A stretch of 64,000 nt of DNA from Rhipidocladum racemiflorum (taxonomy: Eukaryota > Streptophyta > Magnoliopsida > Poales > Poaceae): the NCBI GenBank assembly GCA_036346355.1, contig CM070569.1, positions 40,712,276-40,776,275 on the forward strand. The letters run 5' to 3'. This document shows, piece by piece, positions 1 through 10,800 of this stretch; positions within the stretch are counted from its first letter, which is position 1; every line of letters begins with the position of its first letter. A program made the position numbers and the translations under genes. Below the pieces are notes generated by a model. It had not been told where the DNA came from, did not search any database, and saw only the letters and a list, made by a program, of their open reading frames with translations.

Positions 1-42
1 CACCGGTGCCATGCGCTTTGTGGATGCCCTAGCTCGGGCCCC

Positions 43-420
43 CTACGCAATTTGTGCACCGTCGTGGCTGCAACGCTGCCGCGGAGACCATCCCGCTGAA
101 GTCTCCCCTAGCTTCCTCGCCTTTCCCAAGGCCGAGCGCACCTTCCAGATAACTCCACTGTGCCACGGCTCTCGCCAGACCTCTCCTCCACCTCGGATGA
201 TGCCCCTTCCTCCTCTTGCTCGGACTTGTCCCTCTTTCACCTCCTCCCTCAGTGGAGCCAGAAAGAAGTACGCCTTGAGCTCATCGAAACCACCCGACGT
301 GGTCCCCTCGGCGGCGGCCACATCGATGTGCACTAGCACCAACTCTATGAGGCCGGTCTTGAGCACCATCCACAACGCCGTCGATCTGCCCGTTAAAACC
401 TTACCGGACTTAAATTGCAT
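43..420 (-). CDS. uncertain open reading frame, possibly a transposon-derived or gene fragment
   Basis: A 125-residue minus-strand frame opens here in fairly GC-rich sequence at the window edge. I do not recognise the protein. It has no clear domain, signal peptide or membrane segment; the middle (VLVHIDVAAAEG, then FDELKAYFFLAPLREEV) looks more protein-like than random. A plus-strand frame of 151 codons overlaps it, so the coding strand is itself uncertain. It could be a fragment carried by a mobile element or the end of a gene beyond the window. Low confidence that it is real. Confidence 0.15.
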   Translation of the reverse strand: MQFKSGKVLTGRSTALWMVLKTGLIELVLVHIDVAAAEGTTSGGFDELKAYFFLAPLREEVKEGQVRARGGRGIIRGGGEVWREPWHSGVIWKVRSALGKARKLGETSAGWSPRQRCSHDGAQIA

Positions 421-1075
421 GAAATCTTATCTATTACCATGGACTCGGATAAAACAAACCAAATAAATTGCTTGCAAATTTATCGTCCCATTCCCCTCTG
501 CTCAAGTCACCCTCTTCTATCTGCTTGACTTAAGCAGTCCTCACAGGCGTGGACTGTCCGATCGAGCAAGCAAACGGCTCAGATCGTCCAAATCCATTTG
601 CTACAGTTTTTTTTGCTACAATACCATTTTGCTACAGTACTTTTGGATCAGTCTGAACCGTCTCTCTTCGATCTGATGGCTCGCGCACAACTGTTTAAGT
701 TGCAGTACTTAAGGAGGACTGCATGGAACCGTGTCCATCTGCTTGTGCACGAGTGAAGCAAGAAATCCACGGAAGAATTGAAGATGTCAAGTGCGGTGGC
801 TCTTGCCGTTAACGTTCAACTCAATTCCGAAGACAAAGGCTCTAGCCGTTAACGTTGTTTAGCAAATCAGTTGTATATATTTTCACGAGGATTACAATTA
901 TACATTGTAATCCTAGCACGCATGTCATAATTAACGGAGTGATCAAGTACAGCCATGTAATAAGTTACTACGTGCTCACAGCTTCAAACAAGCTAATTAA
1001 AATCATGCATGCAAAGAAGCATACTTTATCTTACTGTAATGGATCGAAGGATAGCGCCCCGGTGCAGCTAGCAGC

Positions 1076-4036
1076 TCAAGGAGACCACGGCTTAGCAACC
1101 AGATGCAGCGTCGCCTTCAGCCGCATGGACAGCCCGTACAGCTCGCTCATGTCCAGCGCCGTCGCCCCGGCCGGCAGCTCCCAGTCGAAGTGGTACAGCA
1201 GGCTCGCCAGCACCAGCTCGAGGGACGGCACGGCGAACCCGACCCCGGGGCACCCCCTCCTGCCGGCGCCGAACGGCACGAACCTGAAGTCCTGCCCCAG
1301 CACGAACTCCGTCGGGTCCTCCGCGAACCGCTCCGGCACGAACTCCTCGGCGCGCTCCCATGCCGCGGGGTCCCGGCCGATGGCCCAGGCGTTGATCACG
1401 ACGCGTGTCCGCGCCGGGACGCGGTAGCCGAGCAGCTCGGTGTCCTGGAGCGTCTCCCGTGGCACGAGGAGCGGCACCGGCGCGTGCATCCGGAGCGTCT
1501 CCTTGATCACGGGCTTGAGGTACCGCAGCTTGCCGAGGTCGTCCTCGGTGACGTGGCCGACGCCGCCGACGGCCGCGCGGATCTCGTCCTGGAGCTTGCG
1601 CATCTCGCGCGGGTGGTTGATGAGCTCTGCCATGGCCCATTCCAAAGTCGTGTAGGTGGTGTCGGTTGCGGCGGCAAACATGTCCTGTTCCATCGCACGC
1701 ATGCTTGTATCATGTACTAATTCATCACTTGGTGCGTCAATTATGCATGTAAATCAAAAGTGGTATATGCATGGCTGAACTTTTTAGTCGTCTTGCATGA
1801 CTCTGAAGATGCATGGACTTAGGAGTACCATTCTCCAATCAAATCATAGGATCGAATGTAATTAATACTTTCGAATTTTAACAATGAGTCAATGCTTCTA
1901 GATTTGGATGATTTTAGCAAACAAAATATCCAGAGAATGTTTATCAAATCAAACTTGAGGTGTAACTTGCATGCTGACTGCCGAGTGCTGACATTGACAA
2001 ATGAAATGGGGTGTATGCAGCAGGTCCAACCGACAAACAACTTGGGGGGATAAGATAGAACGAAAGGTCCGCAATCTCTAGAATTTCTATTTATATCTTT
2101 ATCTTTAGAGTAAATTTTAGAGAACTGCAAATTTTTTACAAACTATAAAAAAAAACTATATATTTTAGCTTATATTTCACAAAACTATAGATTTTAAAAG
2201 AACTTGTATCACAAGCTGTAGTTTTAGAATTGATCGTTTCTTGTAACGGATCTAACAGTTAGGGCCTACATACCAGCATCACATGTCCTGATTTCCCATT
2301 TTGCTCGCACGTGAGGCTGTTATGTGGGCACACTATCAGACGTCTTACGGAAAATAATCAATTCTAAAATTTATACAGGTTCTCATAAATTTGTAGTTTT
2401 GTGAAATAAAAGCTAAAACATGTAATTCTCTAATAGTTTGAACAAAAAATCTGTAGTCTCGTGAAATTTACTCTTATCTTTAATAACTAGAGGTTCCTCC
2501 TAAGCTTTCACCTTAATCTTAAAGAGGTAAAAAGCATGCAACAGAAAGTGAGTTCTAATCAGATTACATAACATACGTGCACATAATCTACTAGCTACCG
2601 GAGTCTCAAACAGAACCAAACAAGTAAATATCATGTGCACATATACATTGAGTCTGAAGCAAACAAGAAAAGGATTACGCCATGCCATGCGTACATCAAC
2701 GCAGATTAAAAATTATTTTCCACCAGGCAACGTACGTAGATTAATAATTATTTTCCACTAAAATTAAAATCAAATTTAGAGAAAATTATTTAAGTTCAAA
2801 TTTGGAACATAAAGCAATGTACTTATAAAAGAAAACTGAATTAGATCACTGTAGAAAACTTTCAAATTTCAGCATTAAAACTCCATAAATATAAAAACAA
2901 AGAGTTATGAAAATAATAGTTTTTAGGTTGTGTGTACAAATTTTAACTGTGTGGTTTCCTCAGGTGATTATATAAGAAATTTATAATGTCAGAACTTATT
3001 TTGTTGTGTTTTATTGTCATTATTCTTATTTTCCTTTTTTATACATGTTGTTAGTTTATTACTACGGACGTACCAGGATAATGGCCTTGATGCCGACCGT
3101 GTCGAACCGTACTCCTCCGGCGGCCTCCTCCTCCGTCTCGCTCACGTCCAACAGCACGTCCATGAAGTCCCGGTGGTCGTCCTCGCCGTCCCCCACCCGC
3201 CGGCCGCCGCGGCGCCGCTGGCGGTGGTCCGCGATGACCCGCTCGAGCAACCCGTCCAGCTCCTCGGACGTGCGCGCCGCCCTGGCGTCCAGCCCCATCA
3301 ACGTGTCCAGCCACGCCAGCCACGGCACGAATTCCCCCAACGTGACCATGCCGAGCAGCGCCTCGAACTCGGCGAACACCTTCCTCAGCTTCCCTCCTCC
3401 GTCGTCGCCGTCGAGCCCGTAGTCCCCGTCGCCGAACGCTGCGCGCGAGATGACGGAGTTGGCGTAGGACATGAGGAGGTCGCTCAGGTTGACCACGGGC
3501 GGGTGCGCGCGCGCGCCCGCGCCGCCAACGCGATCGACCAGGGTGGCGACCTCTTGCTCCCGGACTCGGCGGAAGGACAGGATGCGGCGCGAGCTGAGGA
3601 GGTGGAGCACGCTGACGCGGCGCGCCTGGCGCCAGTAATCACCGTAGGGGGCGAAGACCATGTCGCGGCCGTACAGGAGGCGCTCGGCCATGCGCACCCT
3701 GGCACGGCTCGCGAAGGCCAGGTCGCGGGTCTTCATGGCCTCCTCGGCCGCGGCCGCGGAGGACGCCACGATGGTGGGCACGCGGCCGAGGCGCAGGAGC
3801 ATGACCGGACCGTGCGCCTCGGCCAGCGACCGGAGCTTCCGGTGCGGCAAGGACCCAAGAAGAGGGAGGTGGCCGAGGAGGGGAAGGCCCCGCGGCGACG
3901 GAGGCAGCCGCCGGCCATCGCTGCAGGGTGGAGGAGGCTTCTTGGTGGTGAAGAGGAGGGAGAAGATGAGTATGAGCAAGGTGAGGAGGAGCAGGGGTGA
4001 GTAGTGCAACAGTGCAATAAGTGATGAGACTTCCAT
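1076..4036 (-). CDS. cytochrome P450, CYP71 clan (CYP71C-like), two exons
   Basis: Membrane-anchored haem mono-oxygenase of the A-type CYP71 clan, expected on the ER face with a P450 reductase; substrate unknown. Exon 1 is 4036-3074 and exon 2 is 1684-1076, separated by one phase-0 GT-AG intron (donor GTACGT, acceptor CAG). This single intron position just before the I-helix is typical of the clan. The product is 523 aa, normal length. Visible features: N-terminal hydrophobic anchor, proline hinge LPPSPRGLP, C-helix WRQARR, I-helix AATDTT around residues 326-331, K-helix ETLR at 383-386, PERF-type FVPERF, and haem loop FGAGRRGCPG with the ligand Cys near 466. An upstream in-frame ATG at 4057 would add seven residues; I prefer 4036 because MEVSSL leads straight into the anchor. 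Resemblance to benzoxazinoid-type CYP71C enzymes is by eye only. No frameshift or missing key residue. Confidence 0.93.
2108..2473. mobile_element. MULE-type MITE in the P450 intron
   Basis: A 366-bp element with long terminal inverted repeats of about 125 bp, starting GAGTAAATTT at both ends. It is flanked by a perfect 9-bp direct repeat TTATCTTTA (2099-2107 and 2474-2482), the target-site duplication size of Mutator-like elements. It has no coding capacity. It lies wholly in the P450 intron and leaves both splice sites intact. Confidence 0.85.
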
Positions 4037-4209
4037 ATCTCTAGCTACAGCAACCACAGGTGTACTCTACTCCCGTTTATGTCCAACAATGGTCAATATA
4101 GACGCAGCAGGGTTAATATAGACATTAGACACGAAGGTGATTAACGTTTGAGCAGTTTGAGCCTTGTCTTTGTCGGCTCGAAAGACGAGTACCGCACGCA
4201 AAATGCAGC

Positions 4210-4221
4210 TATATATAAATA
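4210..4221 (-). promoter_or_regulatory. TATA-box-like element of the P450 gene
   Basis: Read on the minus strand this is TATTTATATATA, about 175 bp upstream of the P450 start codon, a reasonable place for a core promoter with a 5' leader of roughly 140 bp. The 3' end of a Helitron begins only a few bases further upstream, so everything beyond this box is transposon sequence. Position and sequence are seen directly; promoter function is inferred. Confidence 0.5.
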
Positions 4222-4224
4222 CAA

Positions 4225-5149
4225 CTAGGAAAATACGCGCGGCGCACGCCGCGCGCGTGAACGAAAAACGAATTTGTGTTTTTTTTTTCGGAGAAAAAAC
4301 GGACCGTAGAAACATTTTTTCCAAGTAAAACGAGAAAAAAACGGGATACGAAAATATTTTCTGGGGAAAGCCAAAAGGTTTTTTCGGGGAAAAAACGGAC
4401 CACGGAACCTTTTTTTTCCGGGGAAACGAGAAAAAGCGGACAACAAAAACATTTTCTCGGGTAAAAACCGCGGCGTGCGTGAACGAAAAGCGAATTTGCG
4501 CAATTTTTTTCGGAGAAGAACGAACCACGGGAACTTTATTTTTCGGGGAAAACGAAAAAACGGGATAGACGTCGAAAAACATTTTTCCCATGCTCTGGAG
4601 AAATAACGGACAACGAAAACATTTTTCCCAACAAAAATGGAGAAACGACGGACGAAAAACGAATTTCTATATTTTTTTTGGGGAAAACGACGAACCAAAA
4701 TATTTTTCCAATGCACAAAAACGAAGAAACGACAGACGAAAAATTAATTTCTATTTTTTTTAGGAAAAACGACAAACGAAAATATTTTTTCCATGCTTCG
4801 GAGAAAAAACGGACAACGAAAACATTTTTTTCGTGCAAAACGGAGAAAGGACCTGAACATAAAGTACGGGGACCTATTTGTTATAATTTTAGACCTGTTC
4901 GTTATTTTGAAAAATTAGGAAAGGGCTCGTTCGCGATTCGTATTTAATGGGAGACTCTTTCTGTAAAACGCCGAACGAGGGATCTAAACGTAAACCGAGA
5001 AAAATATTTTTATCTCACAAAAAATCACTCAGGGACCTATCCACAATTTCAAAAAAATGAAGGACTTTCTTGAAAATAGCGGAGAGAGAGGGGAGAAGGG
5101 ACGTGGCATGGCTCTCCATCGGCCCTTTCTCCCGATTGTAATAAAGGAA
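4225..5149 (-). mobile_element. non-autonomous Helitron with internal minisatellite (copy 1)
   Basis: On the minus strand the element ends with a GC-rich hairpin (GCGCGGCG, TG, CGCCGCGC) followed about 8 nt later by CTAG and a host T, the classic Helitron 3' terminus. The 5' end near 5149 is set by alignment with the copy at 15161 (shared ...TATTACAATCGGGAG). There are no terminal inverted repeats and no target duplication. The interior from about 4270 to 4850 is a degenerate tandem repeat built on the phrases CGGACCACG, AACGAAAACATTTTT and CATGCTCCGGAG. No Rep/helicase gene is present; the open frames are artefacts of the repeat. The 5' end is less certain than the 3' end. Confidence 0.75.
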
Positions 5150-5222
5150 GTATATGAAGATTCTCGGCAATGGCAACGTATATGCATGGATGATGTTCTC
5201 ACGAGGAGAGCCAATGCTTTCT

Positions 5223-6160
5223 GCCGAGTTTCAAATTTCGTTTTCGATTCATATCTTATCGTCTTCTGAAATTTTAAATTTTAATGAAATTTCGTTATTT
5301 TATACGAAATTCAAAAAAGAAAATTCAAATCTAGAATTTTTTGAACCAAAATTTATGAAATTTCATCCAAAAATCCAAAATTTCGACCACAATTGCTGAA
5401 ATCTCGGTAAATTTCAAGTGAACGAAAAATGATCCAAACGACGTCAAAAAATTTTGAAATGTTTTTCGATGGTCCTGACACATCACTTATATTCTCATAA
5501 AAATTTCAGATGATGATCAAGCCTGATAAATGTTTAAAAATTCTAATAGTGCTACTGTCTTGATGAAAGGCTCATCAGCAAATTTTAACCAAATGGAAAA
5601 TGGTGCAAACAATGTTAGAAACTTTTTAAAAAAAACTGTGGATGGTTCTGACATATCCATAATATTCTCATAAAGTTTCATGATGATGATAAAGCTTAAC
5701 AAATTTTCAAAAATTCTAACAATACTACTGAAGGCTGACTGGTAAATTTAAACGGAATGGAAAATGGTTCAAACTTTGTTAAAAAAATTTAAAAAATATT
5801 TTCGATGGTGCTGATACATCACTAATATTATCATAAAATTTTTATATGGTGATCAAACTTGAAGAATTTTTAAAAATTCTAATAGTGCTGCTGTCCTAAT
5901 AAAAAGTTGATCGGTAAAATTCAACCGAACGAAAAATCTTGTAAACCATCTTAGAAACTTTTGAAATTTTTTGTAGATGATCCTAACACATCCATAATAT
6001 TCTCATAAAATTTTTAGATGATGATTAAGCATGAGAGATTTTCAAAAATTCAGACAGTGCTATTATAGGCTGATAGGTAAATTTCAATTGAATGAAAAAT
6101 GATTTAACACAAGTTTAAATTTTTGAAAACTTTATATATGGGTCTGAGGCAGTGATTAAG
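5223..6160. repeat. degenerate satellite-like tandem repeat, period about 155-177 bp
   Basis: AT-rich non-coding DNA in which a block recurs about every 155-177 bp. The phrase TGACACATCACT and its variants fall near 5475, 5650, 5812, 5987 and 6142; AAAAATTCTAATAGTGCT recurs between them. Roughly four to five units are visible. The first part (5223-5400) is rich in AAATTTCG-type words. It may be the interior of an old transposon related to the hAT-like elements elsewhere in the window, whose internal units are also about 165 bp and share an AGTGCTACT word, but this link is weak. Confidence 0.6.
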
Positions 6161-6231
6161 TATTTTTTATATTTTTTTTGTCATTCAGAAAAAATGCGAT
6201 CGGGCAGGAATGGTATGCTGTGTGTTGCTGT

Positions 6232-6256
6232 GTTGGTGGTGGTGGTGGTGGTGGTA
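6232..6256 (+). repeat. (GGT)n microsatellite
   Basis: A run of about eight GGT units. It produces a poly-glycine stretch in one frame, which is not evidence of a gene. Nothing else was recognised between 6160 and 6540. Confidence 0.85.
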
Positions 6257-6539
6257 TTCTCGCTGGAGATGCAGACAAAAGGAGTCCAGAGTCCAGACAA
6301 ACTGTACCGCGCATGATGAACGTCATTGAAGGAACGAGATACCACCAGAGAATTGGCAAATTTCACGCTAGTTCGGGCCTACACATAGCACAAGAGTTGG
6401 AGCATGTCAAGTCAAATCACATCAGTGTAGCAAAGGATTAGTTCATACCAATATGGAATTTTTCTGTATTAGCCCAACGAATTTTTTTTTCTTAGCTATA
6501 TATCACCTGCTGTGATCTGATACCGCAGAATATAACTGG

Positions 6540-6986
6540 TAGGAATGGATAACGAGCCAACTTGACTCGTTCAAACTCGTTAAGATAACAAGATAGCTCA
6601 ACTCGACTCATTATCTTAATGAGCTCAAACTTTAGCTTGGTTTAACCTGTTAAAAGCAGTTGGCTCGTTAAGCCTGCTACAAGGGGGAGAGGAGTCGCGC
6701 CAGGGGAAGAGGAGGCGACGGGAGAAGGAAGGGAGACGAGTGGACGACTAGAGTGGAGGGGTTTGGGCTTGTGGCTTGCGGGCTTTGGCCTTGTGCTATT
6801 GTCCTTGTGGTCATGACAAAACTATTTTTTTTTTCAATCCATACAAGTTACTCGCTAACTCGCTCGTTAAACTTGTTATCTTAGAGTTTAAATCCTTGTT
6901 TAGCTCAACTCGATAAAGGATGAGTTCAAACAGAGTTTTCAAATACTCATTTAGTTCACAAATTTCTTGTTTTTTTTCCACCCCTA
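6540..6986. mobile_element. degenerate hAT-like element
   Basis: The ends are TAGGAATGGATAAC on the left and, reversed, TAGGGGTGGAAAA on the right, matching the hAT-type TAGGGGTGG terminus common in grasses. Both arms carry the words GAGCTCAAC and CTCGTTAA in opposite orientation. No clear 8-bp target duplication is visible, so the borders may have decayed. Non-coding. Confidence 0.5.
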
Positions 6987-7572
6987 GTGGCCTACCCACC
7001 AAGGTTCCGCTGCTGGGAAGCGCACAAGCAACCTTCCACGAGGACTGCAGAAGCAGCCTTTCGTGTACCGAGACCATAGCAGCACACGAGGTCACGCGTC
7101 GCTTCCACTCGCCTGTGCTACCTCAACCGCAGGCCAGCGCTACAACGCGCTTGCGCCCACATCGCCAGCCAGTGCTCCCGCACTGCGCCCACACGCTCCC
7201 ATGCTACCAAAGCGCGACAGATGACACGCGTCACCTATCGGGTCTTCCGCGGTGGGGAGAGAGACTATTTTTAGATTTTTTTTTTCGCATAAAGGCTAGT
7301 TTTGGAAGGAAAAAAAATGCCCACGGCCTAGTCCAGTAAACACTTCCTTTCTAAAGTATCCATATCATGCATACAGCAAAAGGTTATACGAGTAGCAAGC
7401 TAGGGTAAGAGGCAAACCATATAGATACAAATCTGGCTCTACTACCATCAAAATGGGTATAGAGTAGGAAACCAGACGGATTGGATTGGATTGTTCCTGT
7501 CCATGTACAAACTTCACAATTCATTGACCTTTCGAGATATGCACCACCACAAGTCCACAATCAAATGCGTAT
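6987..7572. other. downstream flank of the Rab7-type gene, nothing coding recognised
   Basis: About 600 bp between the hAT-like element and the likely 3' UTR of the Rab7-type gene. The stretch 7000-7240 is GC-rich with open frames but shows no recognisable protein. It may be a decayed gene or element fragment. Confidence 0.3.
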
Positions 7573-7690
7573 AAAGACTAAAAAGAATCCCAACTCTATT
7601 ATCATCTAGTGCTCATACCAGGAAACAGAAGTACAAAGACTAAAAGAATCCCAACTCTATTATCATCTAGCGCTCATGCGAGGAAACCAT
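7573..7690. repeat. two-copy tandem duplication downstream of the Rab7-type stop codon
   Basis: A unit of about 60 bp beginning AAAGACTAAAA and containing CCCAACTCTATTATCATCTAG occurs twice back to back with few differences. It lies about 180-290 bp beyond the stop codon, so it is probably in or near the 3' UTR. Confidence 0.7.
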
Positions 7691-7865
7691 AGTTACAAAT
7701 GAATTTTCTCCAATCACGTTATTGGAGAAGTAAACACTAAACAACCATACGTAGCAATTGACACAAATAACAGCTTTCAAACTAAATATATCAAACATGG
7801 AAAGAGAATGGCAAGCAGCACCGATCCAATAAAACCAACAAAGGATATAACTTGATCCATATCCT

Positions 7866-10800
7866 CTAGCATTCACAGCCCGACGAACGTTGTTGCCTTC
7901 CAGCACCCCCCACATCAATTGTATCAGGAAGATATCTACAAAATTTACCAAGGCATCATTCCAGTTGCCTAATATGTACATGACTACTACATCATGGTGT
8001 TACTATTTCGAAATGCTCTCCTCTCAAGAAAAAGAATTGACTAAGAATGATATTTTTTTTCCTAAGCAATTCAACTACTACAAGTCCAAGAGGTAAACTT
8101 ACATCTCTTCTTCCGGTTCATTCTTGACAGCATTCCTAGCTATACATTCGAAAGCGGCTTCCACATTGAAGCCTTCTTTAGCAGACGTCTCAAAATAAGG
8201 GATGTTTCCCTTAGAAGCACACCATGCTTTAGCCTTCTTCTCAGAAACCTGGAAATCAGATAAGGTTAAGAACGGTATAAAACAAACCAGTGAAGTGAAG
8301 TGCAAATAGAACTTTGTGATTGCAAGTACTCACAGTCCGGCTATTACCACCATCAACATCAATCTTATTTCCAAGTACAACAAAAGGGAAATTCTCTGGA
8401 TCTGATGGGCTAGCCTGTAATGCAAATAAATAATGAATTAATGATCAAACTTTCAATAAATACATTGCACTTCATTTGGATGACCAATAAGCTACTTACT
8501 TGGATTAGGAATTCCTCACGCCAGTTGTTCAGCTTTTCAAATGATTTGGTAACATTTACATCATATACCATAACACAGCAGTCAGCTCCCCGATAAAATG
8601 CCACCCCAAGACTCTGAAATCGTTCCTGTCCCGCCGTGTCCCATATCTAAGTTTCAGGGAAATACAAGTGTGGTGAGCTTAAATGTAACCTGAACTATTG
8701 GTTGACAAGGAACCAATTTGATAGCCTTACATTCTAGTACTACGAGTTATGACACTTTAATCAGGCTATAAGTAGCTATTTGTAATGATCAATTAGCTAG
8801 AGAAGTGAAGCTTCGAAGTTACTTCACTGAATCAGGAATAATATAAATCATAGATCCCAGACTTTGATTTCCATTCCAACAAATGTGAAAGTGGAATTAA
8901 AATTTGGGATTTATGGACCAATAACAAAGCAAGCCTTCCTCAAAGCGGGAGTAGTATTAGTTTCACATGTAGTCAAGATAATTCTCTGTACTCCACTTCA
9001 TTCATCTTAGAAAAGCATAACACCAATATTATTATGACTAAACTATTATTCATCAGTCATCAGGTAAACAATACGTCAAGTCAGCCAGCTGTGGTAAATT
9101 CAGGCAGGATACCGAACACACAGTTTGTGACAATATACAACTAAAAATGCAATGAGAGTCGATCAAATTGCACTTGTTTGTTTATTCAAATAAGCTAGCA
9201 GATAGAGCTGAAATAATAAACATGTAAATGGAATCCCAGATGTAGGTAATAAATGAATAGTTTAATTTTCCCGTATCCTTGATTTGAGTATGACGGATGA
9301 TTGATAAAGACCATGGATAATGCACATGAATAGGCCATGTCATTTTCCTCTTCTGTTAATTAAAAAAGGTGCAATGATTTGAATGTTAGATATAGTATCT
9401 GGTCCGAATTTAAAGGTAACATGCTAGACAGATAGCAGCTCTGCAACATCAATCATTCCAAGCAATAAAAATCTCAAATTTCTTAGCCAAAGTCATTCAG
9501 TCAGTACATATTTATAACAGACAGACAGAGTACTAAAGAACTGGGACACAGATTATATAGTGTAAAGGAGTAACAGAGAAATTCTCAAATTGAAGAATAA
9601 AGGTAAAAAGATGCAGAAAAGGAACATCTGAGTATCTGACAAACAAGATGATGGCTACAAAAAAAAGACAGTGGAAACAATACAACTATATATCTTGGAA
9701 GGCATGAAGGAGGACTGTCAGAAGCATCTCTGCTTTACCCTTGTTAAGTGATGGGAGTAGAAATCTCCCACACAGAAACTTAACATTAAACCAAACATAT
9801 GCATGCAATGCTCTAACTCCAGCAGATCTATATATAATAATCCATTTATGGCTTCACTTCTGTTTGTGGTGGACATCACATAGCACCTTTAATAACCCAC
9901 ACTAGTGAAGCAACACCTTTGCAGAACAGTCACCTTAGCTCTTTTTTCTTCCACAGCATCAGGTCTCACCTTGGTCGTTAAGAAACTCATCCTTGGACTA
10001 TAATAGTAAGTGCAAACTGTTATGAATATGACTTGTATTGAATATGAGGGCCAATGGCCACAATATATAGAGTACATGAGGGAAAGGAATAGGAATATGA
10101 CTCTATCTATAACAGGAACTTATCTATAACTATAAGAGATAATATATCCTTAACACCCCCCCACAAATGCAAGGCGTATGCAATAGCATTGCATTTGGAA
10201 GGAATGAACTAAAATAGGAAAAATCCAAAGTCATAGTCCTGAAGAAGCCGTCGTAGCATGTAACTCTTGAAACATCGAGTGGCGACGGCGATGCCTAACG
10301 AAGAACCCAATGATGATGAAAAGTCGCATTTAAGAAGCCAAATCGATTTAACCGAAGTCGAATGTAGGGGCCGAGTCGACAAGAGAAGTCGACGATGAAG
10401 CCAAATCGACAAACGGAAGTCGAAGGTAGGGGTCGAAGTCGATTTAAGAGCCGACGGTACGAGACAGTCGACGAAGAAGAACCAACGGTTTACAAACGAG
10501 CCGAGCCAAGGTAATACAAGTTGACAAAATGAGCCAAGCCGATGAGAGAGCTGTTGACGCATGTAATCAAGATGCTAAAGACTTGGATGGACGAACGGAA
10601 GACTAAAGAAAATAAAAGCGAGTCTCAAATCCATCGAGCCAACGAAAACCAAGATGAACTGGCCGAAGTCGTAATCGGGCGCTAAGCCACTTTGTAGAAG
10701 ACCGTGGTTATAGTCGATCCAAAAAGTCGGAGCCGATAAGACAAGCAAAAGGCTAGAAGCTGGAGTTGAAGGCTGGAGAAAAAAAAAACCACAACTGCTC

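Noticed and set aside
500..730. Possible MITE with GCAGTCCTC inverted ends and TGCTACAGT repeats
   Set aside because: The inverted match is only 9 bp and no target duplication was found, so the borders are not supported.
1092..1720. Alternative frames of 182-205 codons over the P450 second exon
   Set aside because: GC-rich shadows of the true P450 frame, which has all family motifs.
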